In this document: positions 36,349 through 46,718 of the stretch, in pieces
Numbering within the stretch: the first letter of the stretch is position 1
Layout: each line of letters starts with the position of its first letter
NCBI GenBank assembly: GCA_029262475.1
Contig: JAJCZG010000022.1
Span: 1-55,438, forward strand
DNA length: 55,438 nucleotides
Direction: 5' to 3'
Source of the DNA: Deltaproteobacteria bacterium
Lineage (GTDB): Bacteria; Desulfobacterota; GWC2-55-46; JAJCZF01
Program-made: the position numbers and the translations under genes
The notes under the pieces: model-generated
Databases searched by the model: none
Seen by the model: only the letters and a program-made list of their open reading frames with translations
Told to the model about the DNA's origin: nothing

Positions 36349-38582
36349 ATAGGCACTACCTTTACCGGAAGTTCGATTATAAATTTTGTCCCTCTGGGGA
36401 GATTATCCTTTACTTTTATGTAGCCGTTATGGTCGGCGATGATATTGCTGACTATGGCAAGTCCAAGGCCGGTGCCGGATTTCTTTGTTGAAAAATACGG
36501 CTCGAAGAGACGCTGCTTATCGTCGGGAGAAATGCCAGGACCATTATCTATGACACTTATTATCGCAAGCCCCTTCTCCTCCTCGTAGCGAGTCTCAACG
36601 AGCACCCTTCCGTCTCCACCGACCGCCGCTATGGCGTTATCCATAAGGTTTATGATGACCCTCTTTAACTGGTCGCGGTCAACAGCGAGTATTGGAAGGC
36701 GCTTGTCGGTGCGCGCGTCTATAGTTATCATCTTCTCTCCCACCCGGTAGAGGGACACGGTCTCCTCGACTATCTCGTTTAGGTCATTCGGGCTAGGAGA
36801 GGCCATCGGCATCCTCGCAAAGCTTGAGAACTCGTTAACGAGCCTTTTAAGCTCTTCGACCTGACGGATGATCGTCCTAGTGCAATCGTCGAATACGCCC
36901 TCTTCAGATGATGGTATCACATCCATATACTTCTTTCTAAGCCTCTGGGCCGAGAGTTGAATCGGGGTTAGCGGGTTCTTTATCTCGTGTGCAATACGCC
37001 TCGCAACCTCTTTCCAGGCGAACATGCGCTGCGTCTTTATGAGATTTGTGAGGTCGTCCATAACGGCTACGAGACCGATATAATTACCGTCCTCGTCTTC
37101 GAGGGCGTTATAGTTAACGAGCACTGTCATGAGGTTTCCCCCGGCCTTTATCTTAACCTGTATCTCCATCGCCTCATCCCCTTTGCTGCGAACCTCGGAG
37201 ATCATCTCGCTAAGTAAGGTCGAGCCCTCCTCGCTAAGAACTTCAGTAAAACCCTTGCCGAGAGCCGCTTGTTCTTCGGCCCCGAGCATATCGGCAGCTA
37301 CCCTGTTTATGGAGAGTATTGTGCCGTCCATGTCTATGGATAAGACACCGGCCGGAACGTTACCAAGGACTATTTCTATGTAGCGGCGCCTTTGCTCCAG
37401 CTCGGTATTGGTGCCCCTTAGTTCAAGGTTCGCCTTCTCAATCTCCTGCTTACCTGCCTTAAGGTCCTCGGTCATCCTGTTAAAACTTCTTACAAGAACC
37501 CCAATCTCATCACTGCTCTTTGTAGTAATCTTATAGTCGAGGTTGCCGCTTGCGACCTCGTGGGTACCTTCGGCCAGATCTTTTATGGGTACTGTTATCT
37601 GACGGGCGATATAGCGGCCAACCCATATAGAAAAGAATACTATAAGGAGGGTAACTATCAGAAGTATCGTAATATAGGTGGCCTTTACCGGGTTCTTAAG
37701 AAGCTTTAGCTCCTGGTACTTATGGAAGGTCTCCTGGATATCGTTCATCTTTGCCATAAGGCTTCGAGGCACGTAATAGCTCACAACTACGGCCCCGGCC
37801 GCAACAGGGCGACCCTCCACAAACACAGGCGAGAGCCCTCTAACGACGTCGCCTGAGCTTATAGTGTCTATGATGGTGACGGCTTCTCCAAGCAGGGCCT
37901 GGCTCAAAACCTCATCCGAGGCATAAGGGACCATGTTACGGTTGACCTTCCCTGAAATAGATGTTGCTACGCGCTCACCCGCAGGGAGATAAATATCAAC
38001 AGTTGATATGTCGTTATCTTCCCTTACGCCTTCGATAAGCTCCATGAGGGTGGAGAGTTCTCCCGGGGAGAGAAAGCCCTCCTCCTTACTTATCTTATTA
38101 GAAAGGCTGTGCGCGATACTCATCGTCTTATCGGAGGTTACCTTGTAATAGTTTCTCGCAAGGTCAAGACTCTCTTCGAGGGCGTCCTCAATCTTAATGT
38201 CGAACCACGCATCTATACTCTTATTTATAAAACCGACAACTAAGAAGAAGAGAACAAAGGTAGGGATAATGGTTAAAACGACGAATGAGACTATAAGCTT
38301 GGTCCGGAGCCTCGAGCCCATGACATTACTTCGACTCTCGAAGAAGAGTTTAACAGCATTACGAAGTACAAGGAAGATCAGGAGAACGAGGAGTATGATG
38401 TTGACGTTTATGAGGCTCAGTACCAGGAGATTTGTTGCAACAGGGACGTCAACGCTTATGATGGAGGTGTGAGACTCCAGATAGGTCAAGAGTATTATAA
38501 GCGGGATAACCGCAAGTATAATATAAAAGTCCCTGCGGCGCCTCTTCTGTTCCGCCTCTAATCTCACCGGTGTATCTGTCAT
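36345..38582 (-). CDS. ntrY: NtrY-like membrane sensor histidine kinase
   Basis: 745 residues. Membrane helices near 20-40, 50-75 and 95-120 are followed by an extracytoplasmic segment (about 120-305), another helix, a HAMP domain (DLAEGTHEVASGN) and a PAS domain (VLSIDMDGTILSINR). The phosphorylation site is in RRIAHEIKNPLTPIQLS, and the ATPase motifs are INLMDNAIAAV, DNGPGIS and GTGLGLAIV. All catalytic boxes are present. Coupled to ntrX by a 4-base overlap. Confidence 0.93.
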
Positions 38583-38799
38583 CTGGCCCCTTCGGGAAAA
38601 ATGGAAAATATATGAAAACGACTACCCCTTCGAGGCATTATGGATAGATCAAAACACTAAATAAAGCATGTCACAGAACACAAGTGAGGTTTTTAAATTC
38701 GCTAAGCGCAGTGAATGTGGTTGTATTGCATTAGACTACGCGTTTAATGTTTACCCAAAATTAAGGCCGGATAACTCCCGCGCCACCCGGCGAGCATTC

Positions 38800-39357
38800 T
38801 TACTTACGGGTGAACCTGGCGCTGTACCAGTCGGTTTCAAAGTCCCAGAACTTTACGAAGAAGAGCATATGTCTTAATAGGAATGGCAGTTTTACCGTAT
38901 CCAACTGAGCCTTTATGCGCACTTCATAGACCGCGCCACGGATAAGGGTAAGGGCCGGGAGTATGGCGATATCTTCGCCCGAGCTCATGAGGCGTTTCAT
39001 CTCCTCGAAGTCGTTAGTCCTTATCTCGATATAATCCTTCTCGTCGAGCCTTACCACATACTCTTCCTTGATGGCGTCGTATTTGACGGTATGCCTGAAC
39101 TTCCACTTTCCGGCAACCTTGTCGAACCATGCACCCCTAACACGGTATGCCTCCATCATGAATGTAAAAGAGGTGGGGATTCCACTCTTTATCGCTTCTA
39201 CAATTTCGTCGGTAAAGGCGCTACGCACCATAAAGGAGACGTTAACTACCGAAGCTGAATCTACCTTCAGAGAGTCTATAGTGGCCGAGTCGGCTCGTGC
39301 AGATACTGGGACGAATAAGGCCGTAAGAATAGTGAGTATAAGAAGAGTTTTTTTCAT
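38800..39357 (-). CDS. DUF4390 secreted protein
   Basis: 185 residues with a signal peptide (LLILTILTALFVPVSARA) and a beta-rich mature part containing TFMMEAYRVRGAWFDK and VKFWDFETDWYSARF. The pattern and position upstream of ntrY match DUF4390 proteins, commonly linked to ntrYX. It could act as the periplasmic input of NtrY, but this is inference. 217 nt separate it from ntrY. Confidence 0.8.
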   Translation of the reverse strand: MKKTLLILTILTALFVPVSARADSATIDSLKVDSASVVNVSFMVRSAFTDEIVEAIKSGIPTSFTFMMEAYRVRGAWFDKVAGKWKFRHTVKYDAIKEEYVVRLDEKDYIEIRTNDFEEMKRLMSSGEDIAILPALTLIRGAVYEVRIKAQLDTVKLPFLLRHMLFFVKFWDFETDWYSARFTRK

Positions 39358-39701
39358 AGATAAAGGAATTAGTCAGGTAAATAGATGGTGCCATAAAATA
39401 AATAGAGGCCACCAATCAAAAGTGTTAAGTTCTCGTAATATATAAAAAATATAACTCATATGAAAGATAAAAGCAAGGTCAAGGAAAGTGGGGTGTATTT
39501 ATGGACGGATAGAAAAATAGCGAAGTGATAAAAAAAAGGCAAGGTTCGCACCTTGCCTTCTGGGTCTTTATTATTTTTTGGTGTTTAAGGTGAGAGCGTT
39601 TTTCAATAAGCCCCACTCCTCTAGCAGTGACCAGAAGAGAACGACTGTAATGAGATCACGCTGCGCGAAACGATGCGGAAGCAAGCGACATTTGACCGGA
39701 G
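39358..39701. other. Intergenic region between rplQ end and the DUF4390 gene
   Basis: 344 bases without a gene. It contains the terminator of the ribosomal cluster (39528-39560) and AT-rich sequence upstream of the DUF4390 gene. No other feature is convincing. Confidence 0.6.
39528..39560 (-). terminator. Strong intrinsic terminator of the ribosomal protein cluster
   Basis: A perfect 10-bp stem AAGGCAAGGT/ACCTTGCCTT (39536-39545 and 39550-39559) with a four-base loop. On the minus strand about eight T follow. It lies 142 nt downstream of rplQ. Confidence 0.9.
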
Positions 39702-40283
39702 CTATTCCTTTTCTTCCTTCTTTGGAGCGGCCTTCTTGACGGCAGGTTTCTTCTCAGAGCCCTCGGCGTCTTCTGCCTTCTTGGCGGCAGGCTTCTTCGG
39801 AGCGGCCTTCTTGGCCTTGGTGGCCTTCTTCTCAGAACCCTCGGCGTCTGCCTTCTTAGCAGCAGGCTTCTTCGGAGCGGCCTTCTTGGCGGCAGGCTTT
39901 TTATCCGGCTCTGCCTCTACCTCGGAGACGGAGTCAACCAGCTCTATGAGTGAAACAGGGGCGCAGTCGCCTGGGCGAACGCCAAGCTTTAATATCCTGG
40001 TATAACCGCCTTTTCTCTCCTCGTAACGCTTGGCAAGCTCGTTAAATATCTTTGTAACGACCGCTTTATTCCTGAGGAACCCCATAGCGCGCCTTCTTGC
40101 CGAGAGGCTGCCGTCTTTTCCAAGCGTAATCATACGCTCGGCATAACGTCTGAGCTCCTTTGCCTTCGGCGTGGTCGTCTTAATCCTCTCATGGTTCAAG
40201 AGGTCGCAGGTAAGGTTGGCCATCATGCAACGTAAATGTCCACTCGGCCTGTTAAATCTCTTATCGTCTCTATTGTGTCTCAC
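39702..40283 (-). CDS. rplQ: Ribosomal protein bL17 with Lys/Ala/Pro-rich tail
   Basis: Large-subunit protein near the exit tunnel. The L17 core (about 1-125) starts MRHNRDDKRFNRPSGHL. The remaining 65 or so residues are repeats of Lys-Lys-Pro-Ala-Ala-Lys-Lys and Ala-Pro-Lys-Lys type, like histone H1 tails and absent from the usual 120-residue L17. Starts at GTG with GGAG 8 nt upstream. 136 nt separate it from rpoA, unlike the tight spacing elsewhere in the cluster. Confidence 0.95.
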   Translation of the reverse strand: MRHNRDDKRFNRPSGHLRCMMANLTCDLLNHERIKTTTPKAKELRRYAERMITLGKDGSLSARRRAMGFLRNKAVVTKIFNELAKRYEERKGGYTRILKLGVRPGDCAPVSLIELVDSVSEVEAEPDKKPAAKKAAPKKPAAKKADAEGSEKKATKAKKAAPKKPAAKKAEDAEGSEKKPAVKKAAPKKEEKE

Positions 40284-40419
40284 CTTATCACTCCGTTAAA
40301 ACGTCTTTATTCACGCCTGCACTTTCGCGGCATGACGGCAAACTGCCTGATAAATCATTATAATATCTCGTCCGGACCTGGTAGTTAGACTACCGGTGGC
40401 GCGGATGTGTTAAGCGCTT

Positions 40420-41436
40420 TTAGGCGCTCTCCTTATGTTCAACGGACATATTGTCAAGTTCATCCCTTGTGGGGAAGCCCTCGATATTCATCCCGAAGTC
40501 AAGTTCCATGGTATGGAGGAGTTCCTTTATCTCGTTTAGGGATTTCCTGCCAAAATTTTTCGTCCTGAGCATCTCCTGATCGGTCTTCATTACCATCTCG
40601 CCTATGAATTTGATATTGGCGTTCTTCAGGCAATTAGCACTTCTAACGGAGAGCTCCATTTCGTCTACGGTCTTGAAGAGACTTGGGTTGAACTTTGGAG
40701 CTTCCTCCTTCTTCTCATCAAACTCTTCTGCCATCTCCTCGAACGTGATAAATACGCTGTACTGATCCTTTAAGATCTTTGACGCAACGGCCACAGCGTC
40801 GTGAGGAGTAATGGAGCCGGTGGTCCAGACCTCAAGCGTGAGCTTATCGTAATCCGTTCTCTGTCCTACCCTGGCGTTGGATACGTCGAAGTTCACCCTG
40901 ACGACAGGATTAAAGATGGCATCTATGGGTATTGAGCCTACAGGAAGATCCGGGTCGTCGTTTGCGTCCGCCGACATATAGCCCTTACCTACGGAAGCCG
41001 TAAGCTCCATATTTATTTCCGCGTCGTTTGCGAGCGTTGCAATATGGAGCGCCGGGTTTAGGACCTCAACACTAGCGTCGCCCTGAATGTCGGCTGCCGT
41101 GAAATCACCAGGACCTTTCAGGTTAACCCTTAAAGTTCTGCTCTCGTCTCCTTCAATACGCAGGCGTACCTGCTTGAGGGAGAGAATTATATCGGATACA
41201 TCTTCCTTAACACCGTCTATCGATGAAAACTCATGCAAGACGCCATCTAGCTTGACGCTCGTAATGGCTGCTCCCCTGAGGGAACTCATGAGCACCCTTC
41301 TAAGCGACGACCCCATCGTTACTCCAAAACCCCTCTCAAGAGGCTCTATAACGAATTTTGTATAAGTATTGGAAAGGGTATCGTTATCAATATCAAGTTT
41401 TTTGGGTTTGATCAAATCACGCCAGTTCTTCTGCAT
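40420..41436 (-). CDS. rpoA: RNA polymerase alpha subunit RpoA
   Basis: 338 residues. The N-terminal assembly domain has FVIEPLERGFGVTMGSSLRRVL, and the C-terminal domain has ELSVRSANCLKNANI and LRTKNFGRKSLNEIK, which contact DNA UP elements and activators. Complete and in the standard place after rpsD. Confidence 0.98.
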   Translation of the reverse strand: MQKNWRDLIKPKKLDIDNDTLSNTYTKFVIEPLERGFGVTMGSSLRRVLMSSLRGAAITSVKLDGVLHEFSSIDGVKEDVSDIILSLKQVRLRIEGDESRTLRVNLKGPGDFTAADIQGDASVEVLNPALHIATLANDAEINMELTASVGKGYMSADANDDPDLPVGSIPIDAIFNPVVRVNFDVSNARVGQRTDYDKLTLEVWTTGSITPHDAVAVASKILKDQYSVFITFEEMAEEFDEKKEEAPKFNPSLFKTVDEMELSVRSANCLKNANIKFIGEMVMKTDQEMLRTKNFGRKSLNEIKELLHTMELDFGMNIEGFPTRDELDNMSVEHKESA

Positions 41437-41469
41437 AACGCCCCCGTTTATTTAGTATATCTTAAATTA

Positions 41470-42096
41470 CTATTTTGAGTAGAGCTCAACGATGTACTGC
41501 TCCTGGATCGGAAGCGTGACGTCATCCCTATCGGGAAGTCTTCTTACCGAGCCCTTCAGGCTATCCTTGTCGAGCATCAACCACTCGGGAACACCGCGTC
41601 TGTCAGCGGACTTAACGCTGCCCTCAAATACATTCGCCTTCCTGCTCTTTTCCGTAACCTGAATCTCGTCGTTTAGATTGATCGAATAGGACGGGATATT
41701 AACCTTACGGTTATTAACGGAAAAATGACCCTGGGTTATGAGCATCCTCGCCTGACGCCTGGAGTTGGCGAGCCCGAGTCTGAAGACTACGTTATCGAGC
41801 CTTTTTTCGAGTAGGCTTATAAGGTTCTCACCTGTAACGCCCTTCTCTCTCTCGGCCTTCCTGAAGGTATTTATGAACTGGCCTTCCATGAGGCCGTAAA
41901 GACGCTTTACCTTCTGTTTCTCTCTGAGCTGAATGGCGTACTCGGAGACTTTACCCTTCGCCTGACCGTGCTGACCTGGCGCATAGCTCCTTCTTTCGAA
42001 AGAACATTTATCAGTATAACACCTGTCGCCCTTGAAGAAGAGCTTCATGCCTTCACGCCTACATACCTTACATACTGAACCTATATACCGTGCCAA
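41470..42096 (-). CDS. rpsD: Ribosomal protein uS4 (zinc-finger form)
   Basis: 208 residues, primary binder of 16S rRNA. Four Cys at 9, 12, 26 and 31 ([15 protein letters not shown]) form the C+ zinc-finger type. S4 RNA-binding core [19 protein letters not shown]. Confidence 0.98.
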   Translation of the reverse strand: MARYIGSVCKVCRREGMKLFFKGDRCYTDKCSFERRSYAPGQHGQAKGKVSEYAIQLREKQKVKRLYGLMEGQFINTFRKAEREKGVTGENLISLLEKRLDNVVFRLGLANSRRQARMLITQGHFSVNNRKVNIPSYSINLNDEIQVTEKSRKANVFEGSVKSADRRGVPEWLMLDKDSLKGSVRRLPDRDDVTLPIQEQYIVELYSK

Positions 42097-42115
42097 AATC
42101 TTGCCTCCCGTGAAA

Positions 42116-42496
42116 TTATACTCTGCGCCTCTTCGGCGGCCTGCAACCGTTGTGCGGAAGAGGGGTTACGTCCCTTATGAGAGTTATACTGAAACCGGCA
42201 CTCTGAAGGGCCCTTAGGGCGGCCTCTCTGCCGGAACCCGGACCGTTTAGGAGTACGCTTACCGTCTTCATGCCGCATTCGGCGGCCTTGGCGGCGGCAT
42301 TCTCAGCCGCTACCTGCGCTGCGAACGGAGTGCCTTTCCTTGAGCCCTTGAAGCCTGCGGCGCCTGAACTCGACCACGCCACAACGTCACCGGCCGGATC
42401 CGTTATACTGATTATCGTATTGTTGAATGTAGCCTTTATGTGTGCCACACCCTTCAGTACGTTCTTTTTTACTTTCTTGCCCCTTGGCTTAGCCAT
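42116..42496 (-). CDS. rpsK: Ribosomal protein uS11
   Basis: 126 residues with conserved [25 protein letters not shown] and the C-terminal [12 protein letters not shown]. Small-subunit platform protein. 18 nt after rpsM. Confidence 0.98.
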   Translation of the reverse strand: MAKPRGKKVKKNVLKGVAHIKATFNNTIISITDPAGDVVAWSSSGAAGFKGSRKGTPFAAQVAAENAAAKAAECGMKTVSVLLNGPGSGREAALRALQSAGFSITLIRDVTPLPHNGCRPPKRRRV

Positions 42497-42514
42497 GAAT
42501 CTCCTCCGGTAGTG

Positions 42515-42883
42515 TTAGCTTTTGCGGGATACCGCGCCCTTCTTGGGGCCTTTTCTTGTCCTTGCGTTGGTGGACGTACGCTGTCCCCTGACGGGTAAAT
42601 TCTTTCTATGTCTGATACCCCTGTAAGAGGCCATGTCCATAAGTCTCTTTATGTCCATCGAGACCTCTTTCCTGAGATCGCCCTCGACCTTATAGGCGCT
42701 GTCTATCTCCTTACGAATAGAAGAGACCTGGGCTTCGGTAAGGTCTGAGACGCGTACCGCAGAATCGACGCCTGCAGTGTCGAGTATCCTCGACGAGAGT
42801 TCTCTGCCAATACCGTATATCTTCGTAAGGGCTATATCGATCCTTTTCTTCTTTTCAAGATCAACCCCAGCTATCCTGGCCAA
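42515..42883 (-). CDS. rpsM: Ribosomal protein uS13
   Basis: 122 residues starting [20 protein letters not shown], with [17 protein letters not shown] near the C-terminus. Head protein contacting tRNAs and L5. 51 nt after rpmJ. Confidence 0.98.
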   Translation of the reverse strand: MARIAGVDLEKKKRIDIALTKIYGIGRELSSRILDTAGVDSAVRVSDLTEAQVSSIRKEIDSAYKVEGDLRKEVSMDIKRLMDMASYRGIRHRKNLPVRGQRTSTNARTRKGPKKGAVSRKS

Positions 42884-42934
42884 AACAAACCTCCTTAATA
42901 AAAAAACCTACTCTGAAAGTGGTCTTTAAGACGC

Positions 42935-43048
42935 CTAACCCTGTCTCTGCTTGTGCTTCGGGTTTTCACAGACGACCCTTATAACACCCTTGCGCTTTAT
43001 TACTTTGCATTTAGTGCAAATCTTCTTAACCGAGCTTCTAACCTTCAT
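42935..43048 (-). CDS. rpmJ: Ribosomal protein bL36 (zinc-binding)
   Basis: 37 codons, easily missed because of size. Begins [20 protein letters not shown]. Cys11, Cys14, Cys27 and His32 form the zinc ribbon, so this is the zinc-dependent version. Sits between infA and rpsM as in many bacteria. Confidence 0.97.
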   Translation of the reverse strand: MKVRSSVKKICTKCKVIKRKGVIRVVCENPKHKQRQG

Positions 43049-43064
43049 CTGAAAACTCCGAATA

Positions 43065-43283
43065 CTATTTGGACCTGTATGTTATCCTACCCCTTGTGAG
43101 GTCGTAAGGAGAAAGCTCCATCGTAACCTTATCGCCGGGCAGGATCTTTATAAAATGCATTCTCATCTTGCCGGATACATGGGCAAGCACCTTGTGTCCG
43201 TTCTCCAGCTCAACCCTGAACATAGCGTTCGGGAGGGTCTCAAGAACGGTGCCTTCTACTTCTATTGATTCTTCTTTAGCCAT
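43065..43283 (-). CDS. infA: Translation initiation factor IF-1
   Basis: 72-residue OB-fold protein starting [15 protein letters not shown], with [19 protein letters not shown]. Blocks the ribosomal A site during initiation. Complete; 6 nt after map. Confidence 0.98.
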   Translation of the reverse strand: MAKEESIEVEGTVLETLPNAMFRVELENGHKVLAHVSGKMRMHFIKILPGDKVTMELSPYDLTRGRITYRSK

Positions 43284-43289
43284 AATCCC

Positions 43290-44036
43290 CTAGAGCTTGC
43301 TCAGGACAAAAGGTCCATTTTGTGTAATTGCGACAGAATGCTCAAAATGCGCTGAAAGCGAAGCGTCCTTTGTAACGGCTGTCCATCCGTCCTTAAGGAC
43401 TTTTACCTCGTGATCCCCTGCACTTACCATTGGTTCAATGGCTAACACCATCCCAGGCTTGAGCTTCAGGTCAAGCCCCGGTGTTACGAAGTTCGGTACC
43501 TGAGGAGCTTCATGAAGCGCTTTTCCGATGCCGTGACCAACGAAGGCTCTTACAACCGAGTAACCGTTACCTTCGACATGTCTCTGTACGGCTGCGGCGA
43601 TATCTTTTAGAAGGTTACCCTTCCTCATCGCCTCTATAGCCATATCGAGAGAGACTTTAGTTACATCCATCAGCCTCTCCGCATCGGCGGATACCTTGCC
43701 TACAGGTAAGGTAACGGCGGAGTCTCCATAAAAACCTTCGCACTCAACGCCAAAATCTATGCTAAGTATGTCGCCTTCGTCGAGAACCCTATTCGATGGA
43801 ATTCCGTGTACAACTTCTGTATTTACTGATGTACAGAGGCAGTGCTGAAAACCGTGATAGCCCTTAAAGGCCGGTCGTACGTTTCTCTTTTTGCACTCTT
43901 CCTCAGCTATAAGCTCGAGGTCCATGGTGGTGATGCCAGGCTGAACCTTCTCTTTCAGGATCGCCAAAACCTCTGCCACTATAACGTTGCTCGTCCTAAG
44001 CTTTGCAATATCGCGCGGAGACTTAAGGCTTAACAC
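43290..44036 (-). CDS. map: Methionine aminopeptidase, type I
   Basis: 248 residues. Metal ligands are in SIDFGVECEGFYGDSAVT (two Asp), GHGIGKALHE (His), LAIEPM (Glu) and SAHFEHSVAI (Glu). Removes initiator Met. The GTG start at 44036 lies inside the adk 3' end (14-nt overlap), suggesting coupling; a clear ribosome binding site is not visible. Confidence 0.96.
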   Translation of the reverse strand: MLSLKSPRDIAKLRTSNVIVAEVLAILKEKVQPGITTMDLELIAEEECKKRNVRPAFKGYHGFQHCLCTSVNTEVVHGIPSNRVLDEGDILSIDFGVECEGFYGDSAVTLPVGKVSADAERLMDVTKVSLDMAIEAMRKGNLLKDIAAAVQRHVEGNGYSVVRAFVGHGIGKALHEAPQVPNFVTPGLDLKLKPGMVLAIEPMVSAGDHEVKVLKDGWTAVTKDASLSAHFEHSVAITQNGPFVLSKL

Positions 44037-44688
44037 ATCTATCGTCTATCGCTGCCGTTACGAGAGCGTTTATCTCGTCCACGGTGCCAAGTCCGTTAAT
44101 GCCTTTAAAAAGATCTCTCTCCGTATAATACTCTATCAGAGGCTTGGTCTGTTCTTCGTAGACTTCAAGCCTCGATTTTATCGTCTCTTCTTTATCGTCG
44201 GCTCTCTGGTAGAGCGCGCTCTTACAGTCGTCACAGGCACCATCTACTGCCGGAGGGTCGAAGTCAACGTGATAGCCTGAGCCGCATTCCTTGTTGGTGC
44301 ATACTCTCCTGCCGCAGAGCCTTCTTACCAGCTCGTCCGGCGGGACTTCTATGCCAAGCGCCAGGTCAACTGATTTCGATAGGCTATAAAGCGTAACTTC
44401 AAGGGCCTCAGCCTGGGCAGTGTTCCTCGGGAAGCCATCGAGAATGAACCCATCTGCGCAGTCGTCTTCGTCGAGCCTGCTTTCGATCATCTCCAGAACC
44501 AGTTTATCCGGTACCAGAGCACCCTTCTCCATGAAATCCTTAGCCTTCTTACCGAGCTCTGTTCCCTCTCCTACATTAGCGCGGAGGATATCACCGGTGC
44601 TAACGAGAGGTATTGAAAATTTGGCCGCAAGGCGTTTGCCCTGAGTGCCCTTGCCAGCCCCTGGAGGGCCCATAAGTAATAGATTCAT
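44023..44688 (-). CDS. adk: Adenylate kinase
   Basis: Converts AMP plus ATP to two ADP. P-loop GPPGAGKGTQ at the N-terminus, NMP-binding LVSTGDILRA and DGFPRN. The LID carries four Cys (130, 135, 152, 155), a zinc finger, but the first pair is C-x4-C instead of the usual C-x2-C. ATG at 44688 chosen because the P-loop starts at residue 7; a GTG at 44697 would add three residues. Confidence 0.96.
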   Translation of the reverse strand: MNLLLMGPPGAGKGTQGKRLAAKFSIPLVSTGDILRANVGEGTELGKKAKDFMEKGALVPDKLVLEMIESRLDEDDCADGFILDGFPRNTAQAEALEVTLYSLSKSVDLALGIEVPPDELVRRLCGRRVCTNKECGSGYHVDFDPPAVDGACDDCKSALYQRADDKEETIKSRLEVYEEQTKPLIEYYTERDLFKGINGLGTVDEINALVTAAIDDRCVKP

Positions 44689-44728
44689 ATCATACACCCG
44701 CTTGAAAGAATATAGTTTTGAGCCGGGG

Positions 44729-46024
44729 CTAATACTTCGACTTGCCCTTGCCCTTCTTCATTAGCCCGTCGTAATTGCGTGAAAGCATATGCGACTGGGC
44801 CTGCTGTGCAGTATCTATGGCTACTCCTACTACGATCAGGAGGCTGGTGCCGCCGAAGTAGAAGGGTACGTTGAATCTCCAGATAAGAATCGATGGCAGG
44901 ACACAGACGCCCGCCAGGTATATCGCGCCCCAGAATGTCAGGCGAGTAAGTATCATATCCAGGTGCGTCGCGGTATTTGCGCCCGGCCTAATGCCGGGTA
45001 TAAAGCCGCCGTTCTTCTTGAGATTTTCAGCAATCTCCTTTGGATTGTACTGAATAGCCGTGTAAAAGAATGTGAAAAATATCGTAGCTATGATGAAGAC
45101 CAGGTTGTACATGACGCCGCCCGGATTCATCAAATCGGCAAAACCCTGCATTATGGAATTATCCGTAAATTGAACGATAGTCGCCGGGAAAAAGAGTATC
45201 GAGGAGGCGAATATCGGCGGAATAACACCAGCCGCGTTTACCTTCATCGGAAGGTGCTGGGTGCCGCCACCCATGACTTTTCTACCGACGACCCTCTTCG
45301 GATACTGTATCGGTATCTTTCTCTGAGCGCTCTCAAAGAATACGATAAAGGCAATTACCGCAAACATCAGGATGATGAGGAGGATGGCGATAAGAACGTT
45401 CATCTCTCCAGCCCTGATGAGCTTTATCATATTTACAATTGCCGAAGGGAACCTTGCGACGATATTTGCAAATATTATCAGGGATATGCCGTTTCCGACA
45501 CCCCTTTCGGTAATTTGTTCACCGAGCCACATGATAAAGACGGAACCACCGGTAAGGGTGATCATCGTCATTATCCTGAAACTCCATCCGCCGTGAAGAA
45601 CAATCGGCGAAGTGCCCGGACCCGACATACTTTCGAGACCTATGGCTATCATCAGACCCTGAACGGCGCTAAGCACGACGGTCAGGTACCTTGTATACTT
45701 GGTTATCTTCTCCTGTCCACCGGACTCCTTCTTAAGATTCTCAAGCTGCGGCATAACTGCCGTAAGGAGCTGAAGGATAATAGAAGCACTGATGTAAGGC
45801 ATAATGCCGAGAGCGAAGACTGAGAAGTTCTCAAGAGCTCCGCCCGTGAACATCGTGGCCATGTCAAGGAGTGTTCCCTTGGCCTGCGCAAAAAAGCCGG
45901 CAAGAGCGACAGCGTCAATACCGGGTGTCGGTACATAAACACCTATCCTGTACACTATCAAGAGCGCACAGGTAAAGAGTATTCTTTTATTTAACTCCGG
46001 TACCTTACCGAGTGAAGAAGCCAA
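44729..46024 (-). CDS. secY: Protein translocase subunit SecY
   Basis: 431 residues with ten membrane helices; the channel of the Sec pathway. YRIGVYVPTPGID near the N-terminus, FALGIMPYISASIILQLLT and FFYTAIQYNPKEIAENLKK near the C-terminus. It abuts rplO with no spacer. Confidence 0.98.
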   Translation of the reverse strand: MASSLGKVPELNKRILFTCALLIVYRIGVYVPTPGIDAVALAGFFAQAKGTLLDMATMFTGGALENFSVFALGIMPYISASIILQLLTAVMPQLENLKKESGGQEKITKYTRYLTVVLSAVQGLMIAIGLESMSGPGTSPIVLHGGWSFRIMTMITLTGGSVFIMWLGEQITERGVGNGISLIIFANIVARFPSAIVNMIKLIRAGEMNVLIAILLIILMFAVIAFIVFFESAQRKIPIQYPKRVVGRKVMGGGTQHLPMKVNAAGVIPPIFASSILFFPATIVQFTDNSIMQGFADLMNPGGVMYNLVFIIATIFFTFFYTAIQYNPKEIAENLKKNGGFIPGIRPGANTATHLDMILTRLTFWGAIYLAGVCVLPSILIWRFNVPFYFGGTSLLIVVGVAIDTAQQAQSHMLSRNYDGLMKKGKGKSKY

Positions 46025-46465
46025 TTAACAGACCTCCGCCTTACCGCCTGCCGCAGTTATCTTCTCTGTGGCACTCTTGCTGAATGAATCAGCTTTGACG
46101 GTGAGGGCAAAACCAAGCACGCCATTTCCAAGGATCTTAAGAGGCGCCTTGGAGGACCTAATAATTCCCTTCTCTTCCAGAACCGCTGCGTCCACGGTTT
46201 CGCCTTCCTTAAAGAGTAAAGCCAGATTAGCCAGATTTACTATGCGGTTCTCAACCCTGAAGATATTGGTGAAGCCGCGCTTCGGCAAACGCCTCTGCAG
46301 CGGCATCTGACCACCCTCGAATCCGGCCTTTATATGACCGCCGGACCTGGATAACTGGCCCTTTTCTCCCCTGCCGGAGTTCCTCCCCCAACCGGAAGCA
46401 TTACCGCGGCCAACCCTCTTTCTCTTCTTTACAGCGCCCTTTGGAGGCCTTAACCTATTTAACAT
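46025..46465 (-). CDS. rplO: Ribosomal protein uL15
   Basis: 146 residues beginning MLNRLRPPKGAVKKRKRVGR, with GRGEKGQLSRSGG and KGFEGGQ-type region GFEGGQMPLQRRLPKRGF. Joined directly to secY. Confidence 0.97.
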   Translation of the reverse strand: MLNRLRPPKGAVKKRKRVGRGNASGWGRNSGRGEKGQLSRSGGHIKAGFEGGQMPLQRRLPKRGFTNIFRVENRIVNLANLALLFKEGETVDAAVLEEKGIIRSSKAPLKILGNGVLGFALTVKADSFSKSATEKITAAGGKAEVC

Positions 46466-46523
46466 AACTTAAACCTAACATTAATAGCAAACAAATAATA
46501 ACTTATACCGGTCTTACTGTAAA

Positions 46524-46718
46524 TTATCCGGCCTCTTCTATGACCTCCACAAGGTGGGAGACCTTTCTGATCATTCCGCGTATATTGGGTGTGTCCTTAA
46601 AAGTCCTGGTCTTGTTCATCCTCGTAAGACCCATGGTCTTTAGTGTTAATTTCTGATTTTTATTGTAACCGATGGGGCTCTTTCTAAGAGCGACAGTTAC
46701 GAAAGTCTCTTCACTCAT
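46524..46718 (-). CDS. rpmD: Ribosomal protein uL30
   Basis: 64 residues with [20 protein letters not shown] and [16 protein letters not shown]. The start overlaps the rpsE stop by four bases (ATGA). Confidence 0.96.
   Translation of the reverse strand: MSEETFVTVALRKSPIGYNKNQKLTLKTMGLTRMNKTRTFKDTPNIRGMIRKVSHLVEVIEEAG

Noticed and set aside
38668-38877. Plus-strand ORF of 69 codons upstream of ntrY
   Set aside because: It overlaps the end of the well-supported DUF4390 gene, lacks a ribosome binding site and resembles no family.
44789-45823. Plus-strand ORF of 344 codons
   Set aside because: It is antisense to secY and shows no recognisable protein features.
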